Notes under the pieces: model-generated | What the model saw: only the letters and a program-made list of their open reading frames with translations | What the model was told of the DNA's origin: nothing | Database searches by the model: none | DNA from: Aerococcus viridans | GTDB lineage: Bacteria; Bacillota; Bacilli; Lactobacillales; Aerococcaceae | Direction: 5' to 3' | Assembly: GCF_001543285.1 (NCBI RefSeq) | Contig: NZ_CP014164.1 | Location: forward strand, 1,302,001-1,366,000 | Length of the DNA stretch: 64,000 nt | Made by a program: the position numbers and the translations under genes | In this document: one piece after another, positions 1-9,082 of the stretch | Layout: each line of letters starts with the position of its first letter | Position numbering within the stretch: the stretch's first letter is position 1

Positions 1-934
1 CACCAATTGACACCGTAATCTTTAAAGGCTCGCCCTCTTCACTAAATAGCGGCATTTCAGCAATCCTTTCATGGATAGATTCGGCTAAATCCAGCGTTTT
101 TTGTCCAGTACAGTCAAAGACTAAACTCACGAATTCTTCCCCACCATACCGGTAACAATCGAATAAATCGGACTTTAAATTATTTAACACGGTGCCTATT
201 TCTTCCAGTGCCTTATCGCCCACAAGATGACCATAGGTATCATTTAACTTTTTGAAATTATCAATATCAAGAACTAATAGGGAATAGGAATCATTATTTT
301 CTGAAATTTTCCTAAGGTCTTCTTCTAATTTTCGGGCGTTATAGAGGGCCGTTAGGCTGTCGTGCACTGAGGATTGGTATAGTTTGTCTAGATCGTTGGT
401 GAATTGGTAGGAAACGTATATGAATAACAATGACAAAACAGCCAACAATAGGTAAGCTGAGAATATTTGGAAGGGATCTTCTAATCGAATAGAGGATAAC
501 GGCACAGTAATGACAATAGCCATAATCACTAAGAAACATAGTTGGAAGAACTCTGAATGTTTGGCTTTAATACGGTCAAAGACACCTAAACTGAGCAAAA
601 TATAGGCTAAGGCGATTAAGAGGTTTAAACTGGACAAGGTTAGGTCGCCAAAGAAAAAACGACAAATCGCAACCAAGACTATTGTCGGATGGGCAATTTC
701 CTTATCCAAATACACCATGGTATAGGCGAATAGCGCCGGCCTGAAGTCAAAACGCACACCTTCAAAGATAAAGGATGACATCATCAAGCAAATACCCGCT
801 GCCGTTTGTAAGCCAATAAAGAGGTTACGGTTGTTGATTGGATTTCGTCTTTTCTCAATACTATATCGCCAGCGCCAAACAAAATAAATATCCATAAAAA
901 TAATTGCCATATTTGCTAAGACATTTACAATCAT
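1..934 (-). CDS. Membrane-anchored GGDEF (diguanylate cyclase-type) protein, 3' end outside window
   Basis: The frame stays open from the ATG at 934 to the window edge, so about 311 residues are seen and the C-terminus is missing. Residues 1-175 are hydrophobic with several membrane spans, resembling the five-to-six-helix sensor regions that precede GGDEF domains. The GGDEF domain starts near residue 190 (DSLTALYNAR), carries the metal-site segment LVLDIDNFKKLNDTYGH and the active-site loop GGEEF at about 264-268. GGDEF domains make cyclic di-GMP from two GTP; GGEEF is an accepted active variant. The start is fixed by AGGAGG a few bases upstream. It is transcribed alone, away from the DUF2207 operon. 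Signal and output are unknown. Confidence 0.9.
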   Translation of the reverse strand, partial: MIVNVLANMAIIFMDIYFVWRWRYSIEKRRNPINNRNLFIGLQTAAGICLMMSSFIFEGVRFDFRPALFAYTMVYLDKEIAHPTIVLVAICRFFFGDLTLSSLNLLIALAYILLSLGVFDRIKAKHSEFFQLCFLVIMAIVITVPLSSIRLEDPFQIFSAYLLLAVLSLLFIYVSYQFTNDLDKLYQSSVHDSLTALYNARKLEEDLRKISENNDSYSLLVLDIDNFKKLNDTYGHLVGDKALEEIGTVLNNLKSDLFDCYRYGGEEFVSLVFDCTGQKTLDLAESIHERIAEMPLFSEEGEPLKITVSIG

Positions 935-1226
935 GCTATCCTCCTATATTCATTAATGTGTATAATATTCCTAATTCAAAATATTACCTTAAAATTTTTA
1001 TTTAGTCCTGTCTTCACACGAAAACTCATTCCACTAAATATATCACAATTGGTCGGTTGGAAAAAACTAAAATACTTTTCATGAGAGAAAACTCTTGGAA
1101 ATTTATCCATTCCTTAATTATTAGACATTCATTTTTTAATTTGGCTAAACCTTACACTTAATTAAGGATAATAAGTTATATTATTGGAAATCCTGGTATG
1201 AATGTTTGAAATTATTCGTAAATAAA
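935..1226. other. Gene-free AT-rich stretch
   Basis: About 290 bases without a convincing reading frame between the GGDEF gene start and the terminator of the DUF2207 operon. It must hold the promoter of the GGDEF gene, but I cannot single out one -35/-10 pair with confidence. Confidence 0.6.
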
Positions 1227-1258
1227 AAAGCCAACTAAAACAAGTCTAGTTGGCTAAT
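1227..1258 (-). terminator. Rho-independent terminator of the lemA-DUF2207 operon
   Basis: AGCCAACTA and TAGTTGGCT pair as a 9-bp stem around a 9-nt loop. On the minus strand the stem is followed by TTTTTTATTT, placing it just behind the DUF2207 stop. Confidence 0.85.
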
Positions 1259-1290
1259 ACAATTATTGTTCGCATTTATATTGTGACAGA

Positions 1291-3108
1291 CTAGCGAACA
1301 CCGCCGCCGCCACCTCCACCGAAGGAACCACCACCACCACCAAAGCTGGTACCGCCCCCTCCACCAGATGATGAAGAAGCTGTTGCAGCGCTATGACCGT
1401 CTGAATAAGATCTGTTAAGCATTGAACCATAGTATGCGTAGTAGAAGAATGGTGCATCTGAGTAAGTTGAGATTTCAGCATATTCAGGATAAATCTTACG
1501 GAATTCTTCTTCCACTTCATCAGCAATACCAAAAGCACCCGCATAAATCATTAATTCATCCCATAAGGCAACTTCATTGGTTTGACGCTCATTTAGTAAT
1601 GAGAAGTCTAACAGATAGTTTTTGAATTTCACGATATTATCGCGTAACTCAAAGCCTTTATCTGTATAAGCGACACCTGCCACTTCATGGGCGATATCTA
1701 AGTCGCTTTTTTCACGACGTGATTTGGCTGTTAAGCCGACAAAAGTGTAACCATTTTCTTCCAAATAATCTGATGAATAAGAATCTAAGGCTCGTTCATA
1801 GGCCTCAATTTTCTTGTAATTCTTTTCGATATATTTAGAGAAGGCTTTTTGTTCAACACGGCCGTCTTTTTGAGCAACACGTTGCATCAATTTAAACAAT
1901 CGTGCTGATGGGCCGGTTGGCGCCTTGTCTGATTGAACATAGATAACAGCTTGATCTTTCGATCTTAGGATGCCATCAATTTCTTCTTCACGCACTGTGA
2001 TATAACCATTTTTTACCAGGTATAATATCCCTGCCGTCATATAGTTTTGCCGCAATTCACTCTTGTTATCGATTAATTGGGATAAAATCACATAAAGTTG
2101 GAATACATCTTCAGTTGGCGCTTCACGGTAATATTCTCCTTGCGTACGTTTTTCCATAGTTTTCATGGTTGGATAATACTCTCGGTATTTCCGTTGGTTA
2201 GAAGCATATTGAGAGATCCCCCAAATACCCGCACCCAGTCCACCAATACCAGCAGCTGCTGCTAAACCAAGGATGACCTTAGTAGATGTTGAGGTTGAGG
2301 TATCGGCTTCACTTGCCCCATCCATTTCTTGAATATCTTCATAAGTGGCATCAGGATTATAGTCTTCATAGTTATACGATGACCCTTCGAATGCTTGCTC
2401 TACAAATGAATCAAAGCTTCTATCTTCAATCACGAAGTCAGTTGGATAGGTGCCATCTGGAATACGCAAAAGAATCGTTACATAGTTGTTGGAACCTAAT
2501 GGCTCTGTAGATGCCGTCTGAACGACACCATCGCTTGTGATATCAATATTACCGTTGAAACCAAATCCCCAAATACGGTTATCATCATAATTCATCGTTT
2601 GTACATCTGAGGAAATTTCCACAGACACAGCTTTGGGAGATGGTGACAAGTCGGAGTTAATAAACTGCCAATAGACCATTTGATCCGTTGATGTTTGTAT
2701 AACAAAATTTGAAATCTCATATGACAACTCGTATGTATGTTGGCCGTATTCAGTAATCCCCCAATTCAGTTCATTCGTGTTTTGCCCATAGGTACCTGCT
2801 TTTTGGTCAAAACTATCATCAATATCCCATGATGACTGTTCTTCCATAGGCTGTCCATCCATTGAAACTGTAAAGTTAGAGATGTCCTGAACGTCTTCAA
2901 GATTCATACCTTTATAAATCTCAGTTCCCTCATCAGTATTCATGTCCCAAGTTTCATGGATTAAGGCTGATCCATCAGATTGTAAAGTTACATCTACATC
3001 GATCGAATTAATCTCATTCGCCAATACTGATTGGGGTGCTACCCAAAATAAAACCAACGCACCAAAGGCTATGATCATCTCAATAGCTTTTTGATGTGTT
3101 TTTACCAT
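1291..3108 (-). CDS. DUF2207 family membrane protein with Gly-rich tail
   Basis: 605 residues. An N-terminal signal/anchor (about 8-30, ending near SVLANE) is followed by a beta-rich extracellular DUF2207-type domain (about 31-230), a low-complexity Ser/Thr linker, one membrane span at about 275-297 and a cytoplasmic helical domain. The last 35 residues are almost all Gly and Ser, as is common at the end of DUF2207 and TPM-domain proteins. The ATG overlaps the last codons of the upstream lemA gene (ATGGTAA), with the ribosome site inside lemA. The DUF2207-LemA pair is widely conserved in Firmicutes; a cell-envelope role is assumed, but the biochemical function is not established. Confidence 0.88.
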   Translation of the reverse strand: MVKTHQKAIEMIIAFGALVLFWVAPQSVLANEINSIDVDVTLQSDGSALIHETWDMNTDEGTEIYKGMNLEDVQDISNFTVSMDGQPMEEQSSWDIDDSFDQKAGTYGQNTNELNWGITEYGQHTYELSYEISNFVIQTSTDQMVYWQFINSDLSPSPKAVSVEISSDVQTMNYDDNRIWGFGFNGNIDITSDGVVQTASTEPLGSNNYVTILLRIPDGTYPTDFVIEDRSFDSFVEQAFEGSSYNYEDYNPDATYEDIQEMDGASEADTSTSTSTKVILGLAAAAGIGGLGAGIWGISQYASNQRKYREYYPTMKTMEKRTQGEYYREAPTEDVFQLYVILSQLIDNKSELRQNYMTAGILYLVKNGYITVREEEIDGILRSKDQAVIYVQSDKAPTGPSARLFKLMQRVAQKDGRVEQKAFSKYIEKNYKKIEAYERALDSYSSDYLEENGYTFVGLTAKSRREKSDLDIAHEVAGVAYTDKGFELRDNIVKFKNYLLDFSLLNERQTNEVALWDELMIYAGAFGIADEVEEEFRKIYPEYAEISTYSDAPFFYYAYYGSMLNRSYSDGHSAATASSSSGGGGGTSFGGGGGSFGGGGGGGVR

Positions 3109-3644
3109 TGTGGCATCTCCGCTTTTTCTGCTGAATTTTCGAAGTATTCTTCCGGTGTAAATCCTGTAAATCCAGCAATAACAGAATTCGGGAAAGTTTT
3201 AATTAAACGATTGTATTTAGTAACAGTGTCATTAAAGACCATACGTGACTGACGTACATTGTTTTCATAAGTATTTACAGAATTCATTGTTGATTGGTAA
3301 ACGTCCGAAGCTTTTAAATTCGGATATTGTTCCACTACTACATCAATTGAACGTAATGCACGGTTGAAAGCTGCATCATCTTTTTCCACATCACTAACAG
3401 AGGAGTTACGTGATACATTCGAACGTGATTCAACGATTTTAGTTAAGGTATCGTGTTCATGTGTTTGATATTGTTTGGTTGCTGAAATCAAATTGGTTAA
3501 GGCATCCCAACGAGATTCTACTTGTGCTGCAATTTGCGCCATGGCATTTGATACCATTTCTTTGGAACGTACGAAGTTATTGTAGGCTCCAATCCCCCAC
3601 ACAACTAATATAACGATTATAGCAATGACAATAATCCATACCAT
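3102..3644 (-). CDS. lemA: LemA family protein
   Basis: 180 residues: one N-terminal membrane helix (about 2-20, MVWIIVIAIIVILVVWG) and a long helical cytoplasmic domain with the LemA hallmarks YNNFVRSKEMVSNAMAQI and YPNLKA, ending in FTPEEYF. The ATG at 3644 is preferred over the TTG three codons upstream because it lies nine bases after AAGGAG. It is first in a two-gene operon and overlaps the DUF2207 gene by seven bases. LemA proteins are membrane-associated scaffolds of uncertain function; the family assignment is firm. Confidence 0.93.
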   Translation of the reverse strand: MVWIIVIAIIVILVVWGIGAYNNFVRSKEMVSNAMAQIAAQVESRWDALTNLISATKQYQTHEHDTLTKIVESRSNVSRNSSVSDVEKDDAAFNRALRSIDVVVEQYPNLKASDVYQSTMNSVNTYENNVRQSRMVFNDTVTKYNRLIKTFPNSVIAGFTGFTPEEYFENSAEKAEMPQW

Positions 3645-3726
3645 AATATCCAACTCCTTCTCTTTTTATATTCTAATTATACTTTAAATGTCATCGTCAA
3701 TAAAGCGATACCATCGGGCATTGTAT

Positions 3727-3772
3727 AAAAAAGAGAGATAAAGTACTATATTGACATACTTACATCTCTCAA
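3727..3772 (-). terminator. Terminator behind the FAH-family gene
   Basis: GAGAGAT and ATCTCTC pair across a long loop; on the minus strand TTTTTTATA follows. It ends the trmO-FAH unit just before the lemA operon. Confidence 0.7.
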
Positions 3773-3789
3773 ATTTCTATATATTTCTC

Positions 3790-4683
3790 TTATCCTTCTA
3801 TTTCAAAGCTATTGGTTAAACGATCTAATCCTTCAATTTCAATCGAAATTTCATCGCCTGTTTTAAGCCAGTCTTGTTGACCTTCTGGATAACCTAATAC
3901 TACCCCTGAAGGTGTACCTGTTAAGATGATATCCCCTGCCTGTAAGGTCATGTATTCAGAGATATAAGACACAATCTCAGCTACCTTGAAAATCATTTGC
4001 TTGGTACTAGCTGATTGAACTTCTGCACCATTACGGTATGTCTTAATGACTAAATTGTTGATGTCCACTTCATCTTTTGTTGTTAAATAGGGACCAACGG
4101 GTGCAGATAAATCGTTTGTTTTACCAAGTAACCATTGACCTGATTTAAACTGTAAGTCACGAACGGATACATCATTGGCTATAGAATAGCCAAATACGGC
4201 ATCTAGGGCCTCGGAATGAGAAATGTTTTTAACTGTTTTGCCAATTACGACTACTAATTCCCCTTCATAATCGAATTGTTCGCCGTGTTTATTCAATGGG
4301 ATGACCTGATGATGGCTGGCTAAGGCGTTATTAAATTTTGAAAATAACACGGGTTCTTCTGGATCATCAGAGATTTTTGATTCACTCACATGGTCATGAT
4401 AATTTAAGCCTACACAAATTATCTTCTCAGGATTATGGATAACAGGCGCATAGACAATGGTGTCCGCATCCACAAAGTTCACTTCATGGGCGTGGTGGGT
4501 ATAGTAGTCTAGAATTTGTTGAATACGGTCCTTGTAGGCCCCTTCAATAATGGCCTTCAGTTGGTTTGGGACTTGGATACCTAATGTTTCACTTGCTTCT
4601 CTGATGTCGATAATCCCTAAGTCACTCAGGATACCGACTTGAATGTCATTTGAATTTGCCGGGAAATATTGAATAAATTTCAT
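3790..4683 (-). CDS. Fumarylacetoacetate hydrolase (FAH) family protein
   Basis: 297 residues with the FAH fold in the C-terminal two thirds: KIICVGLNYHDHVSES, the metal-binding Glu pair in DYEGELVVVIG, the Asp of NDVSVRDLQ, the Lys segment and ILTGTPSGV near the end. The N-terminal ~70 residues are the usual extra domain. Family members cleave C-C bonds or decarboxylate acylpyruvates and related acids; many bacterial copies act as oxaloacetate decarboxylase/acylpyruvase, and the substrate here cannot be told from sequence. The ATG at 4683 sits six bases after AGGAGG; the in-frame TTG two codons earlier overlaps that site. It follows trmO closely, probably in one transcript. Confidence 0.88.
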   Translation of the reverse strand: MKFIQYFPANSNDIQVGILSDLGIIDIREASETLGIQVPNQLKAIIEGAYKDRIQQILDYYTHHAHEVNFVDADTIVYAPVIHNPEKIICVGLNYHDHVSESKISDDPEEPVLFSKFNNALASHHQVIPLNKHGEQFDYEGELVVVIGKTVKNISHSEALDAVFGYSIANDVSVRDLQFKSGQWLLGKTNDLSAPVGPYLTTKDEVDINNLVIKTYRNGAEVQSASTKQMIFKVAEIVSYISEYMTLQAGDIILTGTPSGVVLGYPEGQQDWLKTGDEISIEIEGLDRLTNSFEIEG

Positions 4684-4693
4684 CGTCAACCTC

Positions 4694-5377
4694 CTATGAT
4701 TCTGCCTGTTCAGTGATTTTTACTACCCTTAAAATACCACTTTTGACTGTAAAATGTACATCATAAGCATCAAAACGCATGCCGTAAATTTTATCAGGAT
4801 TATCTTGGGTTCTAGGTCTCGGGTCTTGAGCTAAAACGGCTTGCAGTTGGGTAAGTAAATATTCTGGTAACCCCGCAGTCACCGCTTCAGGCATATCGAC
4901 TGTCAATGGGCGCCACGCTACTTCATCTGTAAAACCAGCCCTAGCTTCTTCATGGATGTCTGTTTTGACATAGGGTTTGATATCTAAAATAGGTGTTTTA
5001 TCCATTAAATCAACACCAGATACTTCTAAAGACACTTTTCCAGCCCCATCGATATGAACTTTTTCTAATTTCACTGAAGACAGGCCGATAGGATTTGGTC
5101 GGTACGGCGACCTTGAAGCAAAGACACCTACCCGTTCATTCCCACCCAAACGAGGCGGTCTGACAGTTGCTTTGTTGGCCCGACCCTTTTGTGCTGAAAA
5201 ATACCAAACTAACCACAAGTAATCAAAGGATTCAATCCCTTTAAAATATTCAATTTGATTGTAAGGTGGATAAAATTGAACCATGCCCTTTACTTGTGGC
5301 ACAACCATACTTTGTCTAGGTATACCGAATTTTTCAACAAAAGCCGTTTCTATCCAACCTATAGGTGCTACTTCCAT
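4694..5377 (-). CDS. trmO: tRNA (N6-threonylcarbamoyladenosine37-N6)-methyltransferase TrmO
   Basis: 227 residues. The N-terminal TsaA/UPF0066 domain has the family landmarks GIPRQ, FDYLWLVWYF, VRPPRLGGNERVGVFASR and SPYRPNPIGLS, which form the S-adenosylmethionine site; VDLMDKTPILDIKPYV is the second hallmark. A C-terminal ~70-residue domain follows, as in full-length TrmO. The enzyme methylates t6A37 in tRNAs reading ACY codons. The ATG at 5377 lies six bases behind GGAGG. It is divergent from the SAP-like gene and ten bases ahead of the FAH gene. Confidence 0.92.
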   Translation of the reverse strand: MEVAPIGWIETAFVEKFGIPRQSMVVPQVKGMVQFYPPYNQIEYFKGIESFDYLWLVWYFSAQKGRANKATVRPPRLGGNERVGVFASRSPYRPNPIGLSSVKLEKVHIDGAGKVSLEVSGVDLMDKTPILDIKPYVKTDIHEEARAGFTDEVAWRPLTVDMPEAVTAGLPEYLLTQLQAVLAQDPRPRTQDNPDKIYGMRFDAYDVHFTVKSGILRVVKITEQAES

Positions 5378-5455
5378 TTGCAACCTCCATGCGCTTTCTT
5401 ATTTCTACTTTATTTTAATTGATTACAATACTAGATGGCACTTTCCTCAATATAC

Positions 5456-5484
5456 TTGTGTAAGTTTCCTTCGCAAACTATACT
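5456..5484 (+). promoter_or_regulatory. Sigma-70-type promoter for the SAP-like gene
   Basis: TTGTGT, a 17-base spacer and TATACT, ending 34 bases ahead of the ATG at 5519. Confidence 0.65.
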
Positions 5485-5518
5485 AAGATTAAAGAGAAAC
5501 ATGACAAAAGGAGATTTT

Positions 5519-6070
5519 ATGGCCAACTTAGATACGATAAAAAAACTTTATCAAGATTACCCTGAAATGCCCTATATCAATCCAGATCGTGATTTCGATA
5601 CCTTTATGGATAAACTGGATGTTCAAAAAGAACATCTAGTCCCTAAACGAAATATGGAACGGACGGAAGAAGGCTTATTACCTGGTCACATTATTTTATT
5701 ATGGCGTCTTGATTTGGGGACTTTTTCAACTGAATCAGCTATCCCTCGCTATTTTGAGTACATTTACGGTATTCATGCCTTAGATGCCTTGGACAATTTT
5801 ATTGAAGAAGGTCTAGCTTACCAAATGTCAGCCAAGGAAACTTTGTACTTAGTGAATGCCGGGACTTTGAAAAAAATTCTTAAAAATGCTGGCTTATCGG
5901 GCTATTCTTCTATGAAGAAAGATGAATTGGTGAAATATGTGCAAGATCAAATCAGTGAAGAAGATTTAGCACCGCAAATGCCTATGATCGCTTATCAAAC
6001 AACTGAACGCGGTCATGAACTGGTTGAAAAATACGATGATATTATTCAACGTCATGGACCTAAAGGTTAA
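5519..6070 (+). CDS. Conserved hypothetical protein with a SAP-like helical motif
   Basis: 183 residues, soluble, acidic, no signal. The stretch at about 110-150 (LVNAGTLKKILKNAGL, then MKKDELVKYVQDQI) looks like a SAP-type helix-extended loop-helix motif, which in other proteins binds nucleic acid; the rest has no recognised domain. The ATG at 5519 follows AAAAGGAG at optimal distance; an ATG six codons upstream overlaps that site. It has its own promoter and a strong terminator, so it is a single-gene unit. No function is assigned. Confidence 0.75.
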   Translation: MANLDTIKKLYQDYPEMPYINPDRDFDTFMDKLDVQKEHLVPKRNMERTEEGLLPGHIILLWRLDLGTFSTESAIPRYFEYIYGIHALDALDNFIEEGLAYQMSAKETLYLVNAGTLKKILKNAGLSGYSSMKKDELVKYVQDQISEEDLAPQMPMIAYQTTERGHELVEKYDDIIQRHGPKG

Positions 6071-6081
6071 ACTTGTATATC

Positions 6082-6112
6082 AAGAGCTGTGATGATGTCA
6101 CAGCTCTTTTTG
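6082..6112. terminator. Terminator between convergent genes
   Basis: Perfect 11-bp stem AAGAGCTGTGA/TCACAGCTCTT with a 5-nt loop and TTTTT on the plus strand. It ends the SAP-like gene and can also serve the convergent exonuclease gene. Confidence 0.88.
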
Positions 6113-6131
6113 CATCCTCATTGCGTTAGCC

Positions 6132-7076
6132 CTACTCCATTTCCAAGAGTTGTTTGAAAATTTTTTCCGAAATAATTTTAATTTTTTCGCCGCGATTAGC
6201 GTATTCTTCAGCTTTTTTAAATTTACTTGTTTTCTTCTGCTTATTTAAATCAGATTGTGAGACAATAAGGTAATCTGTCTTAAGGGTCACTGACTTACCT
6301 AAAATAGCCCCCTTATTCAAACTAGCTTGCATGGCTTCTTCACGGGACATATTATCTAAGTCCCCTGAAAAAACAATAGTCTTATTAAATAAGGGATGCA
6401 TAGGATTAAAGTCACTTGTTTCTGCCTTTAAGTCCTCCACTTTAATTTGTTTTGGATAGGCACGGCGGTAGAAATCATTCTTGAAGTCTTGTTCACTTTG
6501 ATAGACTTGCTTAGCTTGGTTGAAGAGTTGGTTGTACACTTCCACCGTAATATAGCAGTCTGTTAATCCCCGGTGAGCGCCCTCGTATGAAATGCCGTAG
6601 AATTGGGCCATAGTCCCCAATTTATGGTTGGGTGTTTCTGTTACTAATTTACGAGCGATGGTTAGCACGTCCAGGTAGTCGTTTCTCACGGGGAAATTAT
6701 AAAGGTTTACTGCGGTATCATAAATAAAGCTCAAGTCGAAGTTGACATTGTAGCCTAAAATGATATCTTCTTGGATGAAATCTAAGAATTCGGGTATAGC
6801 CTGTTCAATTGGCGGTGCGGTCATGACCATATGATTGGATATGCCAGTTAAATTGGTGATAAATCCTGAAATTGGTCGGTTAGGTTGGACCAAGGTTGAA
6901 AAAGTCCGGTCCATCTGGTGGTCACGAATCCGAATAGCTGATAATTCTAAAATTTCGTCGTTACTTGGTTTTAAGCCGGTTGTTTCGATATCGATCATGA
7001 CATAATCTTTTGGAAAACCGATGATTGACTTGCCCATATGCGGTCGTTGTTGACCAGATCTTCTATTGTAAGCCAT
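6132..7076 (-). CDS. DnaQ-family 3'-5' exonuclease with C-terminal BRCT domain
   Basis: 314 residues. Residues about 25-190 form a DEDD exonuclease: ExoI YVMIDIETTGL (metal Asp/Glu), ExoII ILGYNVNFDLSFI and ExoIII with AHRGLTDCYITVEV (His-x4-Asp, the DEDDh type). A BRCT-like domain at about 225-314 (LFNKTIVFSGDLDNMSREEA and KTDYLIVS) resembles that of DNA ligase. This architecture is common in Firmicutes and is distinct from the PolC exonuclease; a DNA repair or proofreading-like role is inferred. The start is preceded by GGAAGTG. Divergent from the DUF188 gene. Confidence 0.88.
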   Translation of the reverse strand: MAYNRRSGQQRPHMGKSIIGFPKDYVMIDIETTGLKPSNDEILELSAIRIRDHQMDRTFSTLVQPNRPISGFITNLTGISNHMVMTAPPIEQAIPEFLDFIQEDIILGYNVNFDLSFIYDTAVNLYNFPVRNDYLDVLTIARKLVTETPNHKLGTMAQFYGISYEGAHRGLTDCYITVEVYNQLFNQAKQVYQSEQDFKNDFYRRAYPKQIKVEDLKAETSDFNPMHPLFNKTIVFSGDLDNMSREEAMQASLNKGAILGKSVTLKTDYLIVSQSDLNKQKKTSKFKKAEEYANRGEKIKIISEKIFKQLLEME

Positions 7077-7186
7077 ACTGCCACTTCCTTATTTACGAGT
7101 GTTTTTACACCTTAATTGCGCATTATTCTTATACACTATATTATACGTTTTATTTTCCATTAGTTAATGATAGAAAGGATGTTTTG

Positions 7187-7630
7187 ATGAAAATATTTAT
7201 CGACGGTGATGGTAGTCCCACTAAACAAGAATCTATTCAATTAGCGAAAAAATACGATTTACCAGTCGTTTTAGTAACCTCGATTGACCATTTTTCAAAA
7301 AAGCCAGTCGCTGACCACGTGGAAACAGTCTATGTGGAAAGAGGCGCTGATTCGGCTGATTTTAAGATTCTATCCATGATTAGCGCCGGGGATATTGTGG
7401 TCACCCAAGATTACGGTCTAGCATCATTAGCCCTGGCAAAAGCGACGGTCATCCACCATTCTGGCATGGTCTATACCGTCATGAATATCGACCAATTGCT
7501 TCGCCAGCGGTACGAAAGCCAGCAGATGCGAAAGGCCAAGATGCGGACTAAGGGTCCTAAACCCTTTACGGCAAAAGACCGTCAGCATTTTATTCAAGTC
7601 CTAGACGAAATAATCCAAGACCGCCTCTAA
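7187..7630 (+). CDS. DUF188 (YaiI/YqxD) family protein
   Basis: 147 residues beginning MKIFIDGDGSP, with DIVVTQDYGLASLAL and the C-terminal FTAKDR segment typical of the UPF0178/YaiI family. Family members have a PIN-like fold with conserved Asp residues, so a nuclease-type activity is suspected but unproven. The ATG at 7187 follows GAAAGGATG; the frame is open further upstream, but without a ribosome site. It ends four bases before the convergent DUF503 gene. Confidence 0.9.
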   Translation: MKIFIDGDGSPTKQESIQLAKKYDLPVVLVTSIDHFSKKPVADHVETVYVERGADSADFKILSMISAGDIVVTQDYGLASLALAKATVIHHSGMVYTVMNIDQLLRQRYESQQMRKAKMRTKGPKPFTAKDRQHFIQVLDEIIQDRL

Positions 7631-7634
7631 AAAG

Positions 7635-7910
7635 CTATTCATACCAATCTTGTTGGAGGACTTCAATGGGATAATTGGCTTCACAAAAGTCGACAGCTTG
7701 ATTGAGCATCTTTTCCGCAAAGGCATATGAATTTGACACAATACCCATGCCAAGAATAGCCTGGTTGATGACGTCTTGATCTCCTGTTTCAGCGACTGAA
7801 ACACCGTATTTGGCAGATACTTTTTTCATCATACTTTGTAGAATGCGGCGTTTGTCTTTCAGCGAATCGCTAGCAAATGTAAATGTAATTTCCAATCCCA
7901 GTAAAATCAT
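7635..7910 (-). CDS. DUF503 (YlxP) family protein
   Basis: 91 residues with the family signature SLKDKRRILQSMMKKV, AETGDQD and a ferredoxin-like length. In many Firmicutes ylxP lies in the nusA-infB-rbfA operon and its product has been linked to ribosome maturation; here it stands alone, tail to tail with the DUF188 gene. Function is not settled. Confidence 0.9.
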   Translation of the reverse strand: MILLGLEITFTFASDSLKDKRRILQSMMKKVSAKYGVSVAETGDQDVINQAILGMGIVSNSYAFAEKMLNQAVDFCEANYPIEVLQQDWYE

Positions 7911-7967
7911 GTCAAAACCTACCCCTTTTTCCTAAATTCTCTCATACTATTTTCTAGTGTCAACTTT

Positions 7968-7996
7968 TTGATTTAAAAGAATTTATGCCTTATAGT
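7968..7996 (+). promoter_or_regulatory. Promoter of the 2-hydroxyacid dehydrogenase gene
   Basis: TTGATT, 17-base spacer, TATAGT; about 46 bases ahead of the ATG at 8043. Confidence 0.7.
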
Positions 7997-8042
7997 GAAT
8001 GTATGAATCGATTGTATAATTAAATGTTGAAAGGAAGATTCT

Positions 8043-9002
8043 ATGAAGATTGCTTTACTAGAACCATTACGCGTACCAGAAGCCCGCATTAAAGAACTGG
8101 CCCAACCGCTGATTGACGCTGGTCATGAATTTACCTATTACCCTGACAAAACGACTCACCCAAATGAACTTTATGAACGCTCTAAGGATGCGGATATTGT
8201 GATGATTGCCAATAATCCCTACCCCGCTGAAGTGATCGATCGTTTAGAAAATACAAAATTTATCAATGTGGCTTTTACTGGTTTCGACCATGTTGATAGT
8301 AAAGCGAGTAAGGATAACGGTATCGCCATTGCCAATGCATCTGGTTATGCAACAACAGCGGTTGCTGAATTGGCTTTAGGTTTGACTTTAGACCTATTCC
8401 GCGCCATCACAAAGGGGAACGACGACATTCGTAATGCCAACTTCCAAGGTCCCTTCCAAGGGCGTGAAATCAAAGGAAAAACGGTTGGTATCGTCGGTAC
8501 TGGTCATATTGGCCTTGAAACGGCCAAATTATTTAAAGCGTTCGGTGCTGATTTAATCGGATACAACCGATCTGAAAAGCAAGAAGCCAAAGACTTAGGC
8601 GTGGAATTAGTTGAACTGGATGAATTATTACAAAGGGCAGATATTGTTTCAGTTCATTTGCCTTTAAATGATGAAACAAGACACTTGTTAAATAAAGACA
8701 AATTAAGCTTGATGAAAGAATCTGCTGTGATCATTAACGTTGCCCGCGGGCCGATAATTGATGATTCAGCCTTAGCAGACTTATTGAATGAAGGCAAAAT
8801 AGCCGGCGCTGGGATTGACGTCTTTGACGGTGAACCGCCATTGCCTGCTGACTACCCATTATTATCGGCTAAGAATGCTATTTTGACACCACATGTTGGT
8901 TTCTTATCTGACGAAGCCATGGAATTAAGAGCGCAAATTGCTTTTGAAAACACCAAAGCATTTATCGACGGTAAACCACAAAACATCGTTCAAGAAGCCT
9001 AG
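8043..9002 (+). CDS. D-isomer-specific 2-hydroxyacid dehydrogenase (NAD-dependent)
   Basis: 319 residues, the usual length. The NAD-binding Rossmann loop is GIVGTGHIGLETAKLF at about 149-164; downstream are the catalytic Arg in VINVARGPIIDDSAL, the Glu in DVFDGEPPLP and the catalytic His in LTPHVGFLS, the complete Arg-Glu-His triad. Enzymes of this family reduce 2-oxoacids to D-2-hydroxyacids (lactate, glycerate, 2-hydroxyisocaproate, phosphoglycerate). The substrate is not evident: the ACT domain of SerA is absent and the sequence is closer to glyoxylate/hydroxypyruvate-type enzymes. Single-gene unit with its own promoter and terminator. Confidence 0.9.
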   Translation: MKIALLEPLRVPEARIKELAQPLIDAGHEFTYYPDKTTHPNELYERSKDADIVMIANNPYPAEVIDRLENTKFINVAFTGFDHVDSKASKDNGIAIANASGYATTAVAELALGLTLDLFRAITKGNDDIRNANFQGPFQGREIKGKTVGIVGTGHIGLETAKLFKAFGADLIGYNRSEKQEAKDLGVELVELDELLQRADIVSVHLPLNDETRHLLNKDKLSLMKESAVIINVARGPIIDDSALADLLNEGKIAGAGIDVFDGEPPLPADYPLLSAKNAILTPHVGFLSDEAMELRAQIAFENTKAFIDGKPQNIVQEA

Positions 9003-9020
9003 TTTCCATCAACTTAAATC

Positions 9021-9063
9021 AAAAAAATCCAGGTTACCCGGTTAAAGGTGCCTGGATTTTTCG
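9021..9063. terminator. Terminator shared by convergent genes
   Basis: AAAATCCAGG and CCTGGATTTT form a 10-bp stem flanked by A-rich and T-rich tracts on either side, working in both directions between the dehydrogenase and the amino-acid transporter. Confidence 0.85.
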
Positions 9064-9082
9064 TATGATCAACGTTTATTTA

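Noticed and set aside
1263..1544. 93-codon minus-strand frame with a hydrophobic Val-rich end
   Set aside because: Antiphase shadow of the Gly-rich 3' end of the DUF2207 gene.
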